A program made the position numbers and the translations under genes. The notes beneath the pieces were generated by a model. It was not told where the DNA came from and searched no databases. It worked only from the letters and a program-made list of their open reading frames with translations. A DNA stretch of 64,000 bases, taken from NCBI RefSeq assembly GCF_007747215.1, contig NZ_CP036273.1, forward strand, positions 5,750,322 through 5,814,321, given 5' to 3'. This DNA is from Urbifossiella limnaea (GTDB taxonomy: Bacteria > Planctomycetota > Planctomycetia > Gemmatales > Gemmataceae). Position 1 is the stretch's first letter, and each line of letters opens with the position of its first letter. Shown here one piece after another: positions 1 to 7,563 of the stretch.

Positions 1-263
1 AACCCCAGGTTCATGTTCATCGCGGCGAGGTAGTCCATCCGGTCCGTGTACGGGATGAACTGGATCGGCGTGACGTTCTCGCCGATCTTCTCGGCGCAGC
101 GGTGGAGGTAGCCGAGGTGCGGGGTGACTTCGGAGACGATCTCGCCGTCGGTCCGCAGGACGAGCCGCAGCACGCCGTGCGTGCTGGGGTGCTGCGGCCC
201 CATGTTGACGAGCATCTCGTCGGTGCGGACGTCGAACTCGACGACGGTTTGGTCGGTGGGCAT
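1..263 (-). CDS. nuoD: NADH-quinone oxidoreductase subunit D, N-terminal part
   Basis: This is the first 87 codons of a leftward gene that runs off the window. The translation begins [20 protein letters not shown] and continues with [16 protein letters not shown], the hallmark N-terminal stretch of the 49-kDa/NuoD subunit of respiratory complex I. The [13 protein letters not shown] and [12 protein letters not shown] stretches that follow are also conserved. NuoD sits in the peripheral arm and helps form the quinone-binding site at the membrane interface. No nuoA, B or C lies directly upstream; the preceding gene is a regulator, so either nuoD heads a split nuo cluster or the rest lies further left. 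No Shine-Dalgarno sequence is visible before the ATG. The identity is secure; only the gene's extent is unknown. Confidence 0.93.
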   Translation of the reverse strand, partial: MPTDQTVVEFDVRTDEMLVNMGPQHPSTHGVLRLVLRTDGEIVSEVTPHLGYLHRCAEKIGENVTPIQFIPYTDRMDYLAAMNMNLG

Positions 264-272
264 GGTGGGGGT

Positions 273-301
273 AGCCTACCGAACCGCCGTGCGAAGTGCA
301 A
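273..301 (-). promoter_or_regulatory. Possible promoter just upstream of nuoD
   Basis: On the minus strand, TTGCAC (296-301) and TAGGCT (273-278) are separated by 17 bp. The predicted transcript start would fall only about 3-5 bases before the nuoD ATG, which would make the message nearly leaderless and fits the lack of a Shine-Dalgarno sequence. The -10 match is weak, so this is tentative. Confidence 0.3.
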
Positions 302-305
302 AGGG

Positions 306-325
306 CTCCGCCGCGAGCGGCGGAG
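306..325 (-). terminator. Short GC hairpin after the sigma-54 regulator gene
   Basis: CTCCGCCGC (306-314) pairs with GCGGCGGAG (317-325), directly downstream of the regulator stop codon on the minus strand. It is followed by CCCTTT rather than a real U tract. It could be a weak terminator or a stabilising stem between the regulator and nuoD. Confidence 0.3.
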
Positions 326-330
326 GGGAA

Positions 331-2319
331 TCACCGCATCGCCCCCGTGGGCGTCCAGTCGGACTCCGCCGCCGCCGGCAGCACCGGCGGCTCGGGGCTC
401 TCCACCACCACCACGCGCTCGATTCCCTTCTTCTTGATCTTCGTGTGGAGGGTGTCGCGGCTCATGCCCAGCACCTTCGCCGCGTGGCTCACGTTGCCGC
501 CGGTCTGCTTCAAGGCCCGGCGGATGGCCCACGTCTCGATCTCGTCCATGTCCAGGCTCGGCGGCAGGTCCGCGGCCGCCACCGCCGCCGCCGACGCAAG
601 CTCCGACACCCCGCCCAGCGGCAGCGACTCGGCGTCCAACAGGTCGGCCTCGCTCATCACCGCGGCGCTCTCCAGGACGGCCCGCAACTGGCGGACGTTG
701 CCGGGCCAGGTGTACGCCTGCAACTTCCGCATCGCCGCCGGCGTGAGGCGGAAGCTGCGCCGGCACTCGCCCGACACCCGCGCCAGGAAGAACGCCGCCA
801 ACTCCGGAATGTCCTCCGGGTGCTCCCGCAGCGCCGGCACGCGAATCTGGATGACCTTCAGCCGGTAGCACAGGTCCTGCCGGAACCGGCCGGACTTCAC
901 TTCCTGGTCCAGGTTCCGGTGCGTCGCCGCCACGATCCGCACGTCGACCTTGATGTCGGACGTCGCACCCACAGGGCGGAACGCCTTCCCCTCGATGACG
1001 CGCAGCAGCCGGGCCTGGCAGTCCAGCGACAGTTCGCCGATCTCGTCCAGGAAGAGCGTGCCTTCGTCCGCCTGCTGGAACAGGCCGGGGTGGTCGCGGT
1101 CGGCCCCGCTGAACGCCCCCTTCTTGTAGCCGAACAGCTCGGCCTCGAGCAGCGTCGGGGCGATGGCCGCGCAGTTGACCACGACCAGCGGGCCGCCGAC
1201 GCGCTTGCTGTTGCGGTGAATGGCCAGTGCCACGAGTTCCTTGCCGCTGCCGCTCTCGCCCTGCACCAGCACCGTGTACGCCTGCGGGGCCGCGCGAAAG
1301 ATCTGCTGCCGCAGCGCGATGACCGCGGAACTCTCGCCGATGATGTCGTCGGCGGTCGGCGTGTGCGTCCGCAGGCGGCTGTTCTCGGCCTCGAGCCGGC
1401 GGCGCTGGCGGTGGATCTCCAGCCCGTGCGCCAGGTACCCGGCCACGGCCTCGATGAACCGCACGTCGCGCTCGTCGAACGCCCGGCCGGAGCGGTACAC
1501 GTGCAGGGCCGCGAACGAGTCGCCGCTGCTCGTTTTCAGCGGGATGCAGATGGCGTCGGCGAACGACGAGAGGCTGTCGGTCGGCGGGTGGGCGGCAGTC
1601 AGTTCGGGGAATAGCCAGACGGTGCGGCCGGTCTGGTGAGCCTGCTGAGTCAGGCGGCGGGAGAGCGGCATGTCCACCGCCGCAGTCTCGGGCAGCACGA
1701 CCTTCGGGGCCGGGTCGTCGGCGTCGACGCTGAGGTAGCCGGCGAGCTTGGCGGTGGTTTGGTGGAGTATCGAACGCAGGGCCATCACGATGAGTTCGTG
1801 CGGCGTGCGGGCCTCGACGGCGGACGTCATGAACTTGCACAGCGCGGTCAGTTCGTCCATGCGGAGGCGGTTCGCGGACTCTTCGGGCGGCGGGTCGCCC
1901 GGGAGGGTGCGCTCGGCGGGCAACTCGTGGACCTTCGTGGAGCCGTGGTAGCTGCCGACGGTCGCCCGGCCGATCGGGAGCGTGACCGGGGCGGCAGGCT
2001 TCAACTGCGTCTTGGCGGCGAGGCGGGGGCCGGCCGTGAAGCGGAGCACCACCTCGCCGATCTTGATGACCTCGCCGTCCGCGATCTCGACGGCCCCGGT
2101 GATCTTCTGCCCCTCGACTCGTGTGCCGTTGAGGCCGAAGTCGCGGACGTGCCACTTGCCGTCCTCGAAGTACACCTTGGCGTGCAGCCGGCTGGCCAAC
2201 TCGTCGCGCAGCACCAGGGTGTTGTCGCGGCTGCGGCCGAGGGTGACGGTGGTACCCGGGGAGAGGTCGACCGAGGCGGGCAGGCAGTCGCCGGCCTCGG
2301 AGGTGAGTCGGGCTCGCAT
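331..2319 (-). CDS. Sigma-54-dependent regulator with FHA and GAF-like sensor domains
   Basis: The 662-residue protein should activate RNA polymerase holding sigma-54. An N-terminal FHA domain (about residues 24-95, with LGRS and a SRLHAK-type core) binds phosphothreonine peptides. A GAF-like region (about 160-305) follows, then an AAA+ domain with Walker A GESGSGKE (near 352) and Walker B LFLDEIGEL (near 425). The sigma-54 contact loop reads GAFSGA (near 400), a Thr-to-Ser variant of GAFTGA. The C-terminus is a Fis-type helix-turn-helix (about 600-620, GGNVSHAAKVLGMSRDTLH). No receiver domain is present, so FHA binding may link it to Ser/Thr kinase signalling; this is inferred from domain content. 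ATG 2319 was chosen because residues upstream of it look non-coding and GGAG lies 11 bases before it; the frame stays open to 2424. Confidence 0.9.
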   Translation of the reverse strand: MRARLTSEAGDCLPASVDLSPGTTVTLGRSRDNTLVLRDELASRLHAKVYFEDGKWHVRDFGLNGTRVEGQKITGAVEIADGEVIKIGEVVLRFTAGPRLAAKTQLKPAAPVTLPIGRATVGSYHGSTKVHELPAERTLPGDPPPEESANRLRMDELTALCKFMTSAVEARTPHELIVMALRSILHQTTAKLAGYLSVDADDPAPKVVLPETAAVDMPLSRRLTQQAHQTGRTVWLFPELTAAHPPTDSLSSFADAICIPLKTSSGDSFAALHVYRSGRAFDERDVRFIEAVAGYLAHGLEIHRQRRRLEAENSRLRTHTPTADDIIGESSAVIALRQQIFRAAPQAYTVLVQGESGSGKELVALAIHRNSKRVGGPLVVVNCAAIAPTLLEAELFGYKKGAFSGADRDHPGLFQQADEGTLFLDEIGELSLDCQARLLRVIEGKAFRPVGATSDIKVDVRIVAATHRNLDQEVKSGRFRQDLCYRLKVIQIRVPALREHPEDIPELAAFFLARVSGECRRSFRLTPAAMRKLQAYTWPGNVRQLRAVLESAAVMSEADLLDAESLPLGGVSELASAAAVAAADLPPSLDMDEIETWAIRRALKQTGGNVSHAAKVLGMSRDTLHTKIKKKGIERVVVVESPEPPVLPAAAESDWTPTGAMR

Positions 2320-2339
2320 AACGCCGGTCGCTCCAAACC

Positions 2340-2391
2340 GGGCCGCCCGTAGGGCTTGCGGGCGGCCCCAGGCGGCCGCCGTCCGGCGGCC
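2340..2391 (-). other. Paired GC-rich hairpins in the regulator's upstream leader
   Basis: Two adjacent stems lie just before the regulator start: GGGCCGCCCG (2340-2349) with CGGGCGGCCC (2359-2368), and GGCCGCC (2374-2380) with GGCGGCC (2385-2391). If transcribed, they would form a structured 5' leader ending about 20 bases before the ATG. No known riboswitch pattern was recognised. Confidence 0.35.
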
Positions 2392-2457
2392 GTGCGGGCC
2401 GAAACTAACAGCCAACTTTAGCACGCGGAAATCCCGGCGGGCGGCCCGTTTAGCGGC

Positions 2458-2486
2458 TTACCGGGGGGCGACCGCGGGGGTATTGT
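2458..2486 (+). promoter_or_regulatory. Possible promoter for leuD
   Basis: TTACCG (2458-2463) and TATTGT (2481-2486) are separated by 17 bp, about 70 bp before the leuD ATG. The spacing is right but the hexamers are only moderate matches, so this is a weak prediction. Confidence 0.22.
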
Positions 2487-2556
2487 ACCCTCCCCGCGAC
2501 TTCACGTGGCACACACCGAAGACGACGGTTGTGCCGGTTCCGATGGGCGAAAAACG

Positions 2557-3126
2557 ATGCAAAATCAAATTGAAGGTCGGGCGTACGTCCTGGGCGACAA
2601 CATCGACACCGACCAGATCATCCCGGCCCAGTACCTGACGTACAACCCCTCCATCCCGGAGGAGTACCGGATGTTCGGCAAGTACGCCCTCAGCGGCGTG
2701 CCGGACGACCAGGCCGGGCTGCCGAAGGGCCACGTCCCGTTCCACCCGCCGGGCGGAGACGGATTCGTGTCGGCGTACAGCATTATCATCGGCGGCAAGA
2801 ACTTCGGCTGCGGGTCGAGCCGCGAGCACGCCCCGATCGCCCTCGCCGCCGCCGGCATCAAGGCCGTCGTGGCCGAGTTCTACGCCCGGATTTTCTATCG
2901 AAACTCCGTCAACGGCGGCTACCTCGTCCCGATCGAAACCCAGGCCCGGCTGGTCGATCAGGTCTGCACCGGCGACGAGTTGGCGATCGACCTGACTGCC
3001 GGCACGCTGACCAACAAGACGACCGGCGACACGTGGCAGTTGCTGCCGCTGGGTGAGGTGGCGCCGATCATCGAGGCCGGCGGGCTGTTCCCGTACGCCG
3101 AGAAGGTCGGGATGCTGAAGCGGTGA
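2557..3126 (+). CDS. leuD: 3-isopropylmalate dehydratase small subunit
   Basis: LeuD is the swivelling small subunit that, with the Fe-S subunit LeuC, isomerises 2-isopropylmalate to 3-isopropylmalate in leucine synthesis. The 189-residue protein shows the family start GDNIDTDQIIPAQYL and the signature GGKNFGCGSSREHAPIAL (about residues 80-97), which contacts the substrate. LeuC is not in the window, so the two subunits are encoded apart. I chose ATG 2557 because LeuD proteins normally start a few residues before YVLGDNIDTD; an in-frame ATG at 2506 would add 17 poorly conserved residues. Homoaconitase or methylbutylmalate-type small subunits share this fold, but LeuD is the simplest reading. 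Confidence 0.88.
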   Translation: MQNQIEGRAYVLGDNIDTDQIIPAQYLTYNPSIPEEYRMFGKYALSGVPDDQAGLPKGHVPFHPPGGDGFVSAYSIIIGGKNFGCGSSREHAPIALAAAGIKAVVAEFYARIFYRNSVNGGYLVPIETQARLVDQVCTGDELAIDLTAGTLTNKTTGDTWQLLPLGEVAPIIEAGGLFPYAEKVGMLKR

Positions 3127-3195
3127 CCGCGCCGCCGCGAGCGGCGAAGTCCCGAGCATACCACTACCACGACCCCCCACAACCCACCACCTACG

Positions 3196-4278
3196 ATGCC
3201 GCTCTCCATCCGCCCGGACGCCGCCCTCGACCTCGTCAGCCTCGGCGCCCTCGTCCACCGCCTCGACCCCGGCGTCGTGCCGTTCCGCAAGGCGAAGGCG
3301 TTCGACATCCACGTGTCCGGCGGCGAGTACAACGTCGCGGCCAACCTGTCCGACTGCTTCGGCCTCCGCACCGCCGTCGCCACCGCGATGGTGGACTACC
3401 CGATCGGCGAGCTGATCCAGGCGCAGGTGCGGGCGATGGGCGTGACGCCGTTCTACAAGCACTTCGAGCACGACGGCGTCCGCGGCCCGAACCTCGCCAC
3501 GGTGTACAGCGACCGCGGCCACGGCGTCCGCGCACCGGTCGTCTTCTACAACCGCTCGAACGAGGCCGCGGCCCGACTGAAGCCCGGCGACTTCGACTGG
3601 GCGAAGGTGTTCGCCGGCGGCCTGAAGTGGTTCCACTCCGGCGGCATCTTCGCGGCGCTCTCGGAGACGACGCCGGAGCTCATCATCGAAGGGATGAAGG
3701 CAGCGAAGGCCCAGGGTGCCGTCGTGTCGTTCGACTTGAATTACCGGGCGAAGTTGTGGAAGGCGGCCGGCGGCGACGGCCGGGCGGTCGAGACGCTGCG
3801 CCGCATCGTGAGCCACGTCGACTGCCTGATCGGCAACGAGGAGGACATGCAGAAGGGGCTCGGCGTGAAGGGGCCGGAGGTGACGGCGAAGACCGAGTCG
3901 AAGCTGGACCCCGAGGTGTTCTTCGGCATGATCGAGAACACGGTGCAGGAGTTCCCGAACATCAAGCTCGTGGCTACGACGCTGCGCGAGGTCCACCACA
4001 CGAACCGGCACGACTGGGCGGCGGTGTTGTGGCTGGAGGGCGCGCGGCACGTGAGCCCGACGTGCGAGTTGGACGTGATCGACCGCATCGGCGGCGGCGA
4101 CGGCTTCGCGGCCGGGTGTATCTACGGGCTGCTGTCGGGCCGGTCGGCGGACGAGTCGCTGCGGCTGGGGTGGGCGCACGGGGCCCTACTGACCACGTTC
4201 CACGGCGACGTGACGATGGCGCGGGTGGAGGAGGTGGAGGCGTTCGCCAAGGGGGGCAGCGCCCGGGTGCAGCGGTGA
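3196..4278 (+). CDS. PfkB-family sugar kinase, probably 2-keto-3-deoxygluconate kinase
   Basis: This 360-residue ribokinase-fold enzyme should transfer phosphate from ATP to a sugar or sugar acid. The C-terminal PfkB signature is DRIGGGDGFAAG (about residues 296-307), with the catalytic Asp in GGGD. The N-terminal glycine-rich substrate motif is GGEYNVAANLS, and FDLNYRAKLW near residue 178 is characteristic of KDG kinases. It lies 69 bp after leuD on the same strand. With the gluconokinase at 6.35 kb it suggests sugar-acid use, although the two are not in one operon. Substrate is inferred from motif similarity only; fructokinase or another PfkB member remains possible. Confidence 0.8.
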   Translation: MPLSIRPDAALDLVSLGALVHRLDPGVVPFRKAKAFDIHVSGGEYNVAANLSDCFGLRTAVATAMVDYPIGELIQAQVRAMGVTPFYKHFEHDGVRGPNLATVYSDRGHGVRAPVVFYNRSNEAAARLKPGDFDWAKVFAGGLKWFHSGGIFAALSETTPELIIEGMKAAKAQGAVVSFDLNYRAKLWKAAGGDGRAVETLRRIVSHVDCLIGNEEDMQKGLGVKGPEVTAKTESKLDPEVFFGMIENTVQEFPNIKLVATTLREVHHTNRHDWAAVLWLEGARHVSPTCELDVIDRIGGGDGFAAGCIYGLLSGRSADESLRLGWAHGALLTTFHGDVTMARVEEVEAFAKGGSARVQR

Positions 4279-4283
4279 CGGAT

Positions 4284-4333
4284 TTCGCCGCTTGCGGCTT
4301 CGCGTCGCCCCGCGCGAAGCCGCGAGCCGCGAA
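4284..4333. repeat. Intergenic palindrome, GCCGCTTGCGGC family (copy 1)
   Basis: Two 21-base arms (4284-4304 and 4313-4333) are complementary with two mismatches around an 8-base loop. The left arm holds the core GCCGCTTGCGGCTT that recurs near 46.5, 56.2 and 57.7 kb. It lies just after the PfkB kinase stop and could act as a terminator or a REP-like element. Confidence 0.7.
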
Positions 4334-4428
4334 GCCCCGAGCCCCGACTCGGAAACTCGGGTAGACCTGGTAACCCCGCCCCGGTATACGCCCCGTCATT
4401 CGCGCGGGATGTGCGGGGAGGACCGGCC

Positions 4429-5427
4429 GTGGCGGACGACGCGGAGCTGGTCGTCGAGACCCAGCACCTGACGAAGATCTACCAGAACCGGCAGATCGCC
4501 CTGAACGACGCCACGCTCACCGTGGAGCCCGGCTGCGTCCTCGGCCTGCTCGGCCCCAACGGCGCCGGAAAGACCACCTTCCTCCGCCTCATCCTCGGCC
4601 TCCACCGGCCCACCGCCGGGTGGGCCAAGGTGTTCGGCCGCGTCATGACGCCCAACGCCGCCGACCTGCGGCGCCGCATCGGCTACATCCCCACGAACCC
4701 GCAGTTCCCGAAGGGGATGACGCCGATCACGTACCTGGACTACATCGCCAGGCTGTTCGGGCTGCCCGCCGACGTGCGGAAGCCGAAGCTCGCCACCCTC
4801 ATCCGCGCCGTCGATTTGCTGCCACACTCGGGCGATTCGATCGCCCACTTCAGCGCCGGCATGACCGCCCGCCTTGCCGTCGCCGCCAGCCTGCTGAACG
4901 ACCCCGACCTCCTCATCTGGGACGAACCGACGCACGGACTCGACATCGAGGCCCGCCGGTCGATGCTGGAACTAATCAAGACGCTGGCCGCGGAGAAGAC
5001 GCTCATCCTCAGCAGCCACAACCTCACGGACGTGGACGAGGTGTGCAACCACGCCGCGGTGCTGAACAAGGGGCAGCTGATCTTCCACGGCACGCTGCAA
5101 GACCTGAAGGGCCGCATCCGCCGCAACCACTACGAGCTCGACATCGACGGAGAGCAGAAGGCGATCACGAAGTGCGTGGCCGCGCTGCGGAACCTGGCCG
5201 ACTTCAAGCAGGTGCTGTTGCGGCAGCGGCGGCTCGAGATCAAGCTGACGGACGAGGTGCCGAACGCGGCACTCCTGGCGCAGCTGTTCCACCTCCTCGG
5301 CGAGAACAAGGTGACGGTCATCTCGGTGCGGACGCTCGGGATGCAGACGGAGCAGGCGTACCTGGACCTGGTCGAGCGCGAGGAGAGCCGCGGGTTCGCC
5401 CGGCTGTACAAGGACGAGGCGGCGTAG
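4429..5427 (+). CDS. ABC transporter ATP-binding protein (ABC-2 exporter type)
   Basis: The 332-residue ATPase powers an ABC-2 type exporter with the permease encoded 24 bp downstream. It shows Walker A GPNGAGKTT (near residue 43), a divergent signature HFSAGMTARL in place of LSGGQ, Walker B LLIWDEPTHGLD and the switch histidine in LSSHNL. A C-terminal region of about 100 residues follows, as in NatA/CcmA-like exporters. GTG 4429 was chosen because GGGGAGGA ends 6 bases before it; another GTG at 4411 is in frame. The pair resembles multidrug, lipid or Na+ export systems, and the substrate cannot be told from sequence. Confidence 0.9.
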   Translation: MADDAELVVETQHLTKIYQNRQIALNDATLTVEPGCVLGLLGPNGAGKTTFLRLILGLHRPTAGWAKVFGRVMTPNAADLRRRIGYIPTNPQFPKGMTPITYLDYIARLFGLPADVRKPKLATLIRAVDLLPHSGDSIAHFSAGMTARLAVAASLLNDPDLLIWDEPTHGLDIEARRSMLELIKTLAAEKTLILSSHNLTDVDEVCNHAAVLNKGQLIFHGTLQDLKGRIRRNHYELDIDGEQKAITKCVAALRNLADFKQVLLRQRRLEIKLTDEVPNAALLAQLFHLLGENKVTVISVRTLGMQTEQAYLDLVEREESRGFARLYKDEAA

Positions 5428-5451
5428 GCGAGCGGCCCCACCGAGGCACAC

Positions 5452-6237
5452 ATGGAACAGACCCCCCCCGTCGTCACCGTCCGGTTCAATCGGTTCCTGC
5501 CGTACTGGGCGGTATTCCAGACCGACATGCGGCAGACGCTCCGCGGATGGACGTACCGCCTGTGGGTGCTCGTCACCGTCCTCGCTGCGGCCGGCTTCAT
5601 CCTGTACCGCGTCGGCGTTCACAACGAGGCCGGCATGTTCCGCTCGGCCGCCGCCCAGTCCGGCGACCTGTTCCGCCTCGTCGTTCTCGGCAGCCTGGCG
5701 CTGGTGGTGGTGCTCTCCGTCTCGGCGGTCGGGGCCGAGCGCGGCACCGTCGCCGACTCGGTGCTCAGCCGCGGCATCAGCCGGCACCAGTACTTCCTGG
5801 CGAAGTGGCACGCGCGCCTCGTCGTCGTCGTGTGTACGTTCGCGGCGCTCGGCATCGGCGTGCTTGTGGCGAGCTACCTGCTGTTCAAGTCCGACGCCGA
5901 GAGCGACCTGACCGCCGGCGGCGGGCTGATGGCCGTCGTGATGGTGGCCGCGGTGCTGGCGGTGATCGTGTCTTGGGGTGTAACGATCGGGGCACTGACG
6001 AACGGCACGGTGCTGGGCATCACGGTGTTCTGGGTGGTGCTGTACGGTGCGGGGTTCGCGCTGTCGTGGCTGCCGGAGCCGTGGCCGAGCCCGGACCGGT
6101 ATCTCGCCCGGTTGCGGTTCGTGCTGAAGGGCGAGTACCAAACGGCGGGCCTGTCGAACCTGGTGCTCGGGGCTGCGGTGCTGAGCACGCTCGCCGCGGC
6201 GGTCGGCGTGGTCGGCTTCGCCCGGCGAGACGTGTGA
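5452..6237 (+). CDS. ABC-2 type transporter permease
   Basis: This 261-residue integral membrane protein follows the ATPase gene after 24 bp and is almost certainly its partner. About six hydrophobic spans are visible: near residues 35-53, 72-92, 123-146, 157-184, 188-208 and 235-255. The conserved loop GAERGTVADSVLSRGISRHQYFLAKW between spans 2 and 3 (split here for description: GAERGTVADSV, then RHQYFLAKW) is typical of the ABC2_membrane_2 group. The charged tail ends FARRDV. No substrate-binding protein lies nearby, consistent with export rather than import. Confidence 0.87.
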   Translation: MEQTPPVVTVRFNRFLPYWAVFQTDMRQTLRGWTYRLWVLVTVLAAAGFILYRVGVHNEAGMFRSAAAQSGDLFRLVVLGSLALVVVLSVSAVGAERGTVADSVLSRGISRHQYFLAKWHARLVVVVCTFAALGIGVLVASYLLFKSDAESDLTAGGGLMAVVMVAAVLAVIVSWGVTIGALTNGTVLGITVFWVVLYGAGFALSWLPEPWPSPDRYLARLRFVLKGEYQTAGLSNLVLGAAVLSTLAAAVGVVGFARRDV

Positions 6238-6327
6238 AGCCTACTGCTCAAGATTCGGTAGCCCCTCGTTCCCGCGCTCAGAGGGTAACGGTTCGGCCGC
6301 TCCGCTTCCGTCACCGAGTACGATGTG

Positions 6328-6349
6328 GGTAGCCCGCGCGGAGGCTACC
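6328..6349 (+). other. Hairpin overlapping the gluconokinase ribosome-binding site
   Basis: GGTAGCC (6328-6334) and GGCTACC (6343-6349) form a perfect 7-bp stem around CGCGCGGA. The Shine-Dalgarno GGAGG (6340-6344) straddles the loop and right arm, 8 bases before GTG 6353. If it folds in the mRNA, it could limit ribosome access. Confidence 0.35.
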
Positions 6350-6352
6350 ACC

Positions 6353-6841
6353 GTGATCGTCGTGATGATGGGCGTATCCGGAACCGGCAAGAGCACCGTC
6401 GGCAAGCTCCTCGCCGACGAGTTGGGCTGGTCGTTCGTCGAGGGCGACGACTATCACCCGGCCGCGAACGTCGAGAAGATGAAGGCCGGCGTCGCGCTCA
6501 CCGACGCCGACCGAGGCCCGTGGCTCGCGGCCCTGCGCGACCGCATGGACGCCGCCCTTGCCCGCGGCGAAAACGTGGTGCTGGCCTGCTCGGCGCTGAA
6601 GCACGCCTACCAGGACTACCTCGAAGCGCACGACCCGGCACACATCCACCTCGTGTGGCTACACGGCCCCGAGGCCTTGATCCGCGAGCGACTGGCGGCG
6701 CGGACGGGGCACTTCATGAGCCCGTCGCTGCTACACAGCCAGTTCCAGACGCTGGAGCCGCCGGCGGACGCGATCCGCGTGGACGTGGCCGACCCGCCGG
6801 GGGTGATCGTGGCGCAGGTGCGGCGGGCGCTGGGCGTGTGA
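6353..6841 (+). CDS. gntK: Gluconokinase
   Basis: The 162-residue enzyme phosphorylates D-gluconate to 6-phosphogluconate with ATP, feeding the pentose phosphate or Entner-Doudoroff route. It has the P-loop GVSGTGKSTVG near the N-terminus, the substrate motif EGDDYHPAANVEKMKAG, LTDADRGPWL, the CSALKHAYQDYL helix and RTGHFMSPSLLHSQFQTLE; all are diagnostic of the GntK/IdnK family, and the length is typical. GTG 6353 is preferred because GGAGG lies 8 bases upstream and family members begin a few residues before the P-loop. An in-frame ATG at 6323 would add ten residues. It is separated from its neighbours and is probably its own transcription unit. Confidence 0.92.
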   Translation: MIVVMMGVSGTGKSTVGKLLADELGWSFVEGDDYHPAANVEKMKAGVALTDADRGPWLAALRDRMDAALARGENVVLACSALKHAYQDYLEAHDPAHIHLVWLHGPEALIRERLAARTGHFMSPSLLHSQFQTLEPPADAIRVDVADPPGVIVAQVRRALGV

Positions 6842-6894
6842 CGCAGCCGACCCGTATACCACTCCGGTCGCCCCGCCGCACGAAGGGACCGCGG

Positions 6895-7563
6895 ATGCTC
6901 AACTTCGTCCGCCCGACGCCACTCACCGACCGCGTCTACGAGTACGCCCTGACGGTCGGCCTGCGTGAGCCCGACGCCCTCCGCGCGCTCCGCGAGGAGA
7001 CCGGCCGGCTGGCCGAGGGCGAGTGGCAGATCGCCCCCGAACAGGGGCCGCTCCTCGCGCTGCTGGTGAAGTTGATGGGCGCGACGAAGTGTCTGGAAGT
7101 GGGCACCTTCACCGGCTACTCGGCGCTGTGGGTGGCGTCGGCGCTGCCGGCCGGCGGACAGGTCGTGTGCTGCGACGTGAACCCGACCTACGCCGAAATC
7201 GCCCGCCGGCACTGGGCCGCGGCCGGCCTCGCCGACCGTATCGAGCTCCGCCTGGCTCCGGCCCTCGACACCCTCACCCGGCTCCGCGCAGGGGGTGCGG
7301 ACGGCACCTTCGACTTCGCATTCATCGACGCCGACAAGTCGAACTACGACGCCTACTTCGAGGCCGCGCTGGCGCTGCTGCGGCCGGGCGGTCTGGTGGC
7401 GATCGACAACACGCTGTGGGACGGCAAGCCGGCCGACGACGCGATCACCGACGCGGACACGGCCGCGATCCGGGCGCTGAACGCGAAGCTGCACGCCGAC
7501 ACGCGGATCGACCTGTGCTTCCTCCCGTTCGCGGACGGCCTCACGCTCGGGCTGAAGCGATGA
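6895..7563 (+). CDS. SAM-dependent O-methyltransferase (caffeoyl-CoA/catechol type)
   Basis: The 222-residue class I methyltransferase should move a methyl group from S-adenosylmethionine to a hydroxyl, probably with a divalent metal. SAM motif I is CLEVGTFTGYSALW (near residues 66-79) and VVCCDVNP provides the ribose-binding acid. The metal-binding Asp cluster is FIDADKSNYDAYFE (near 143), followed by GGLVAIDNTLW. Length and motif order match the Methyltransf_3 family. The acceptor is unknown. ATG 6895 gives the canonical N-terminus. The stop codon overlaps the ATG of the next gene (ATGA), so the two are translationally coupled, a tight link to an ImpE-like protein with no obvious shared function. 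Confidence 0.88.
   Translation: MLNFVRPTPLTDRVYEYALTVGLREPDALRALREETGRLAEGEWQIAPEQGPLLALLVKLMGATKCLEVGTFTGYSALWVASALPAGGQVVCCDVNPTYAEIARRHWAAAGLADRIELRLAPALDTLTRLRAGGADGTFDFAFIDADKSNYDAYFEAALALLRPGGLVAIDNTLWDGKPADDAITDADTAAIRALNAKLHADTRIDLCFLPFADGLTLGLKR

Noticed and set aside
2340-2391. A riboswitch upstream of the regulator
   Set aside because: Only two plain stems are visible, with none of the conserved core bases of known riboswitch classes.
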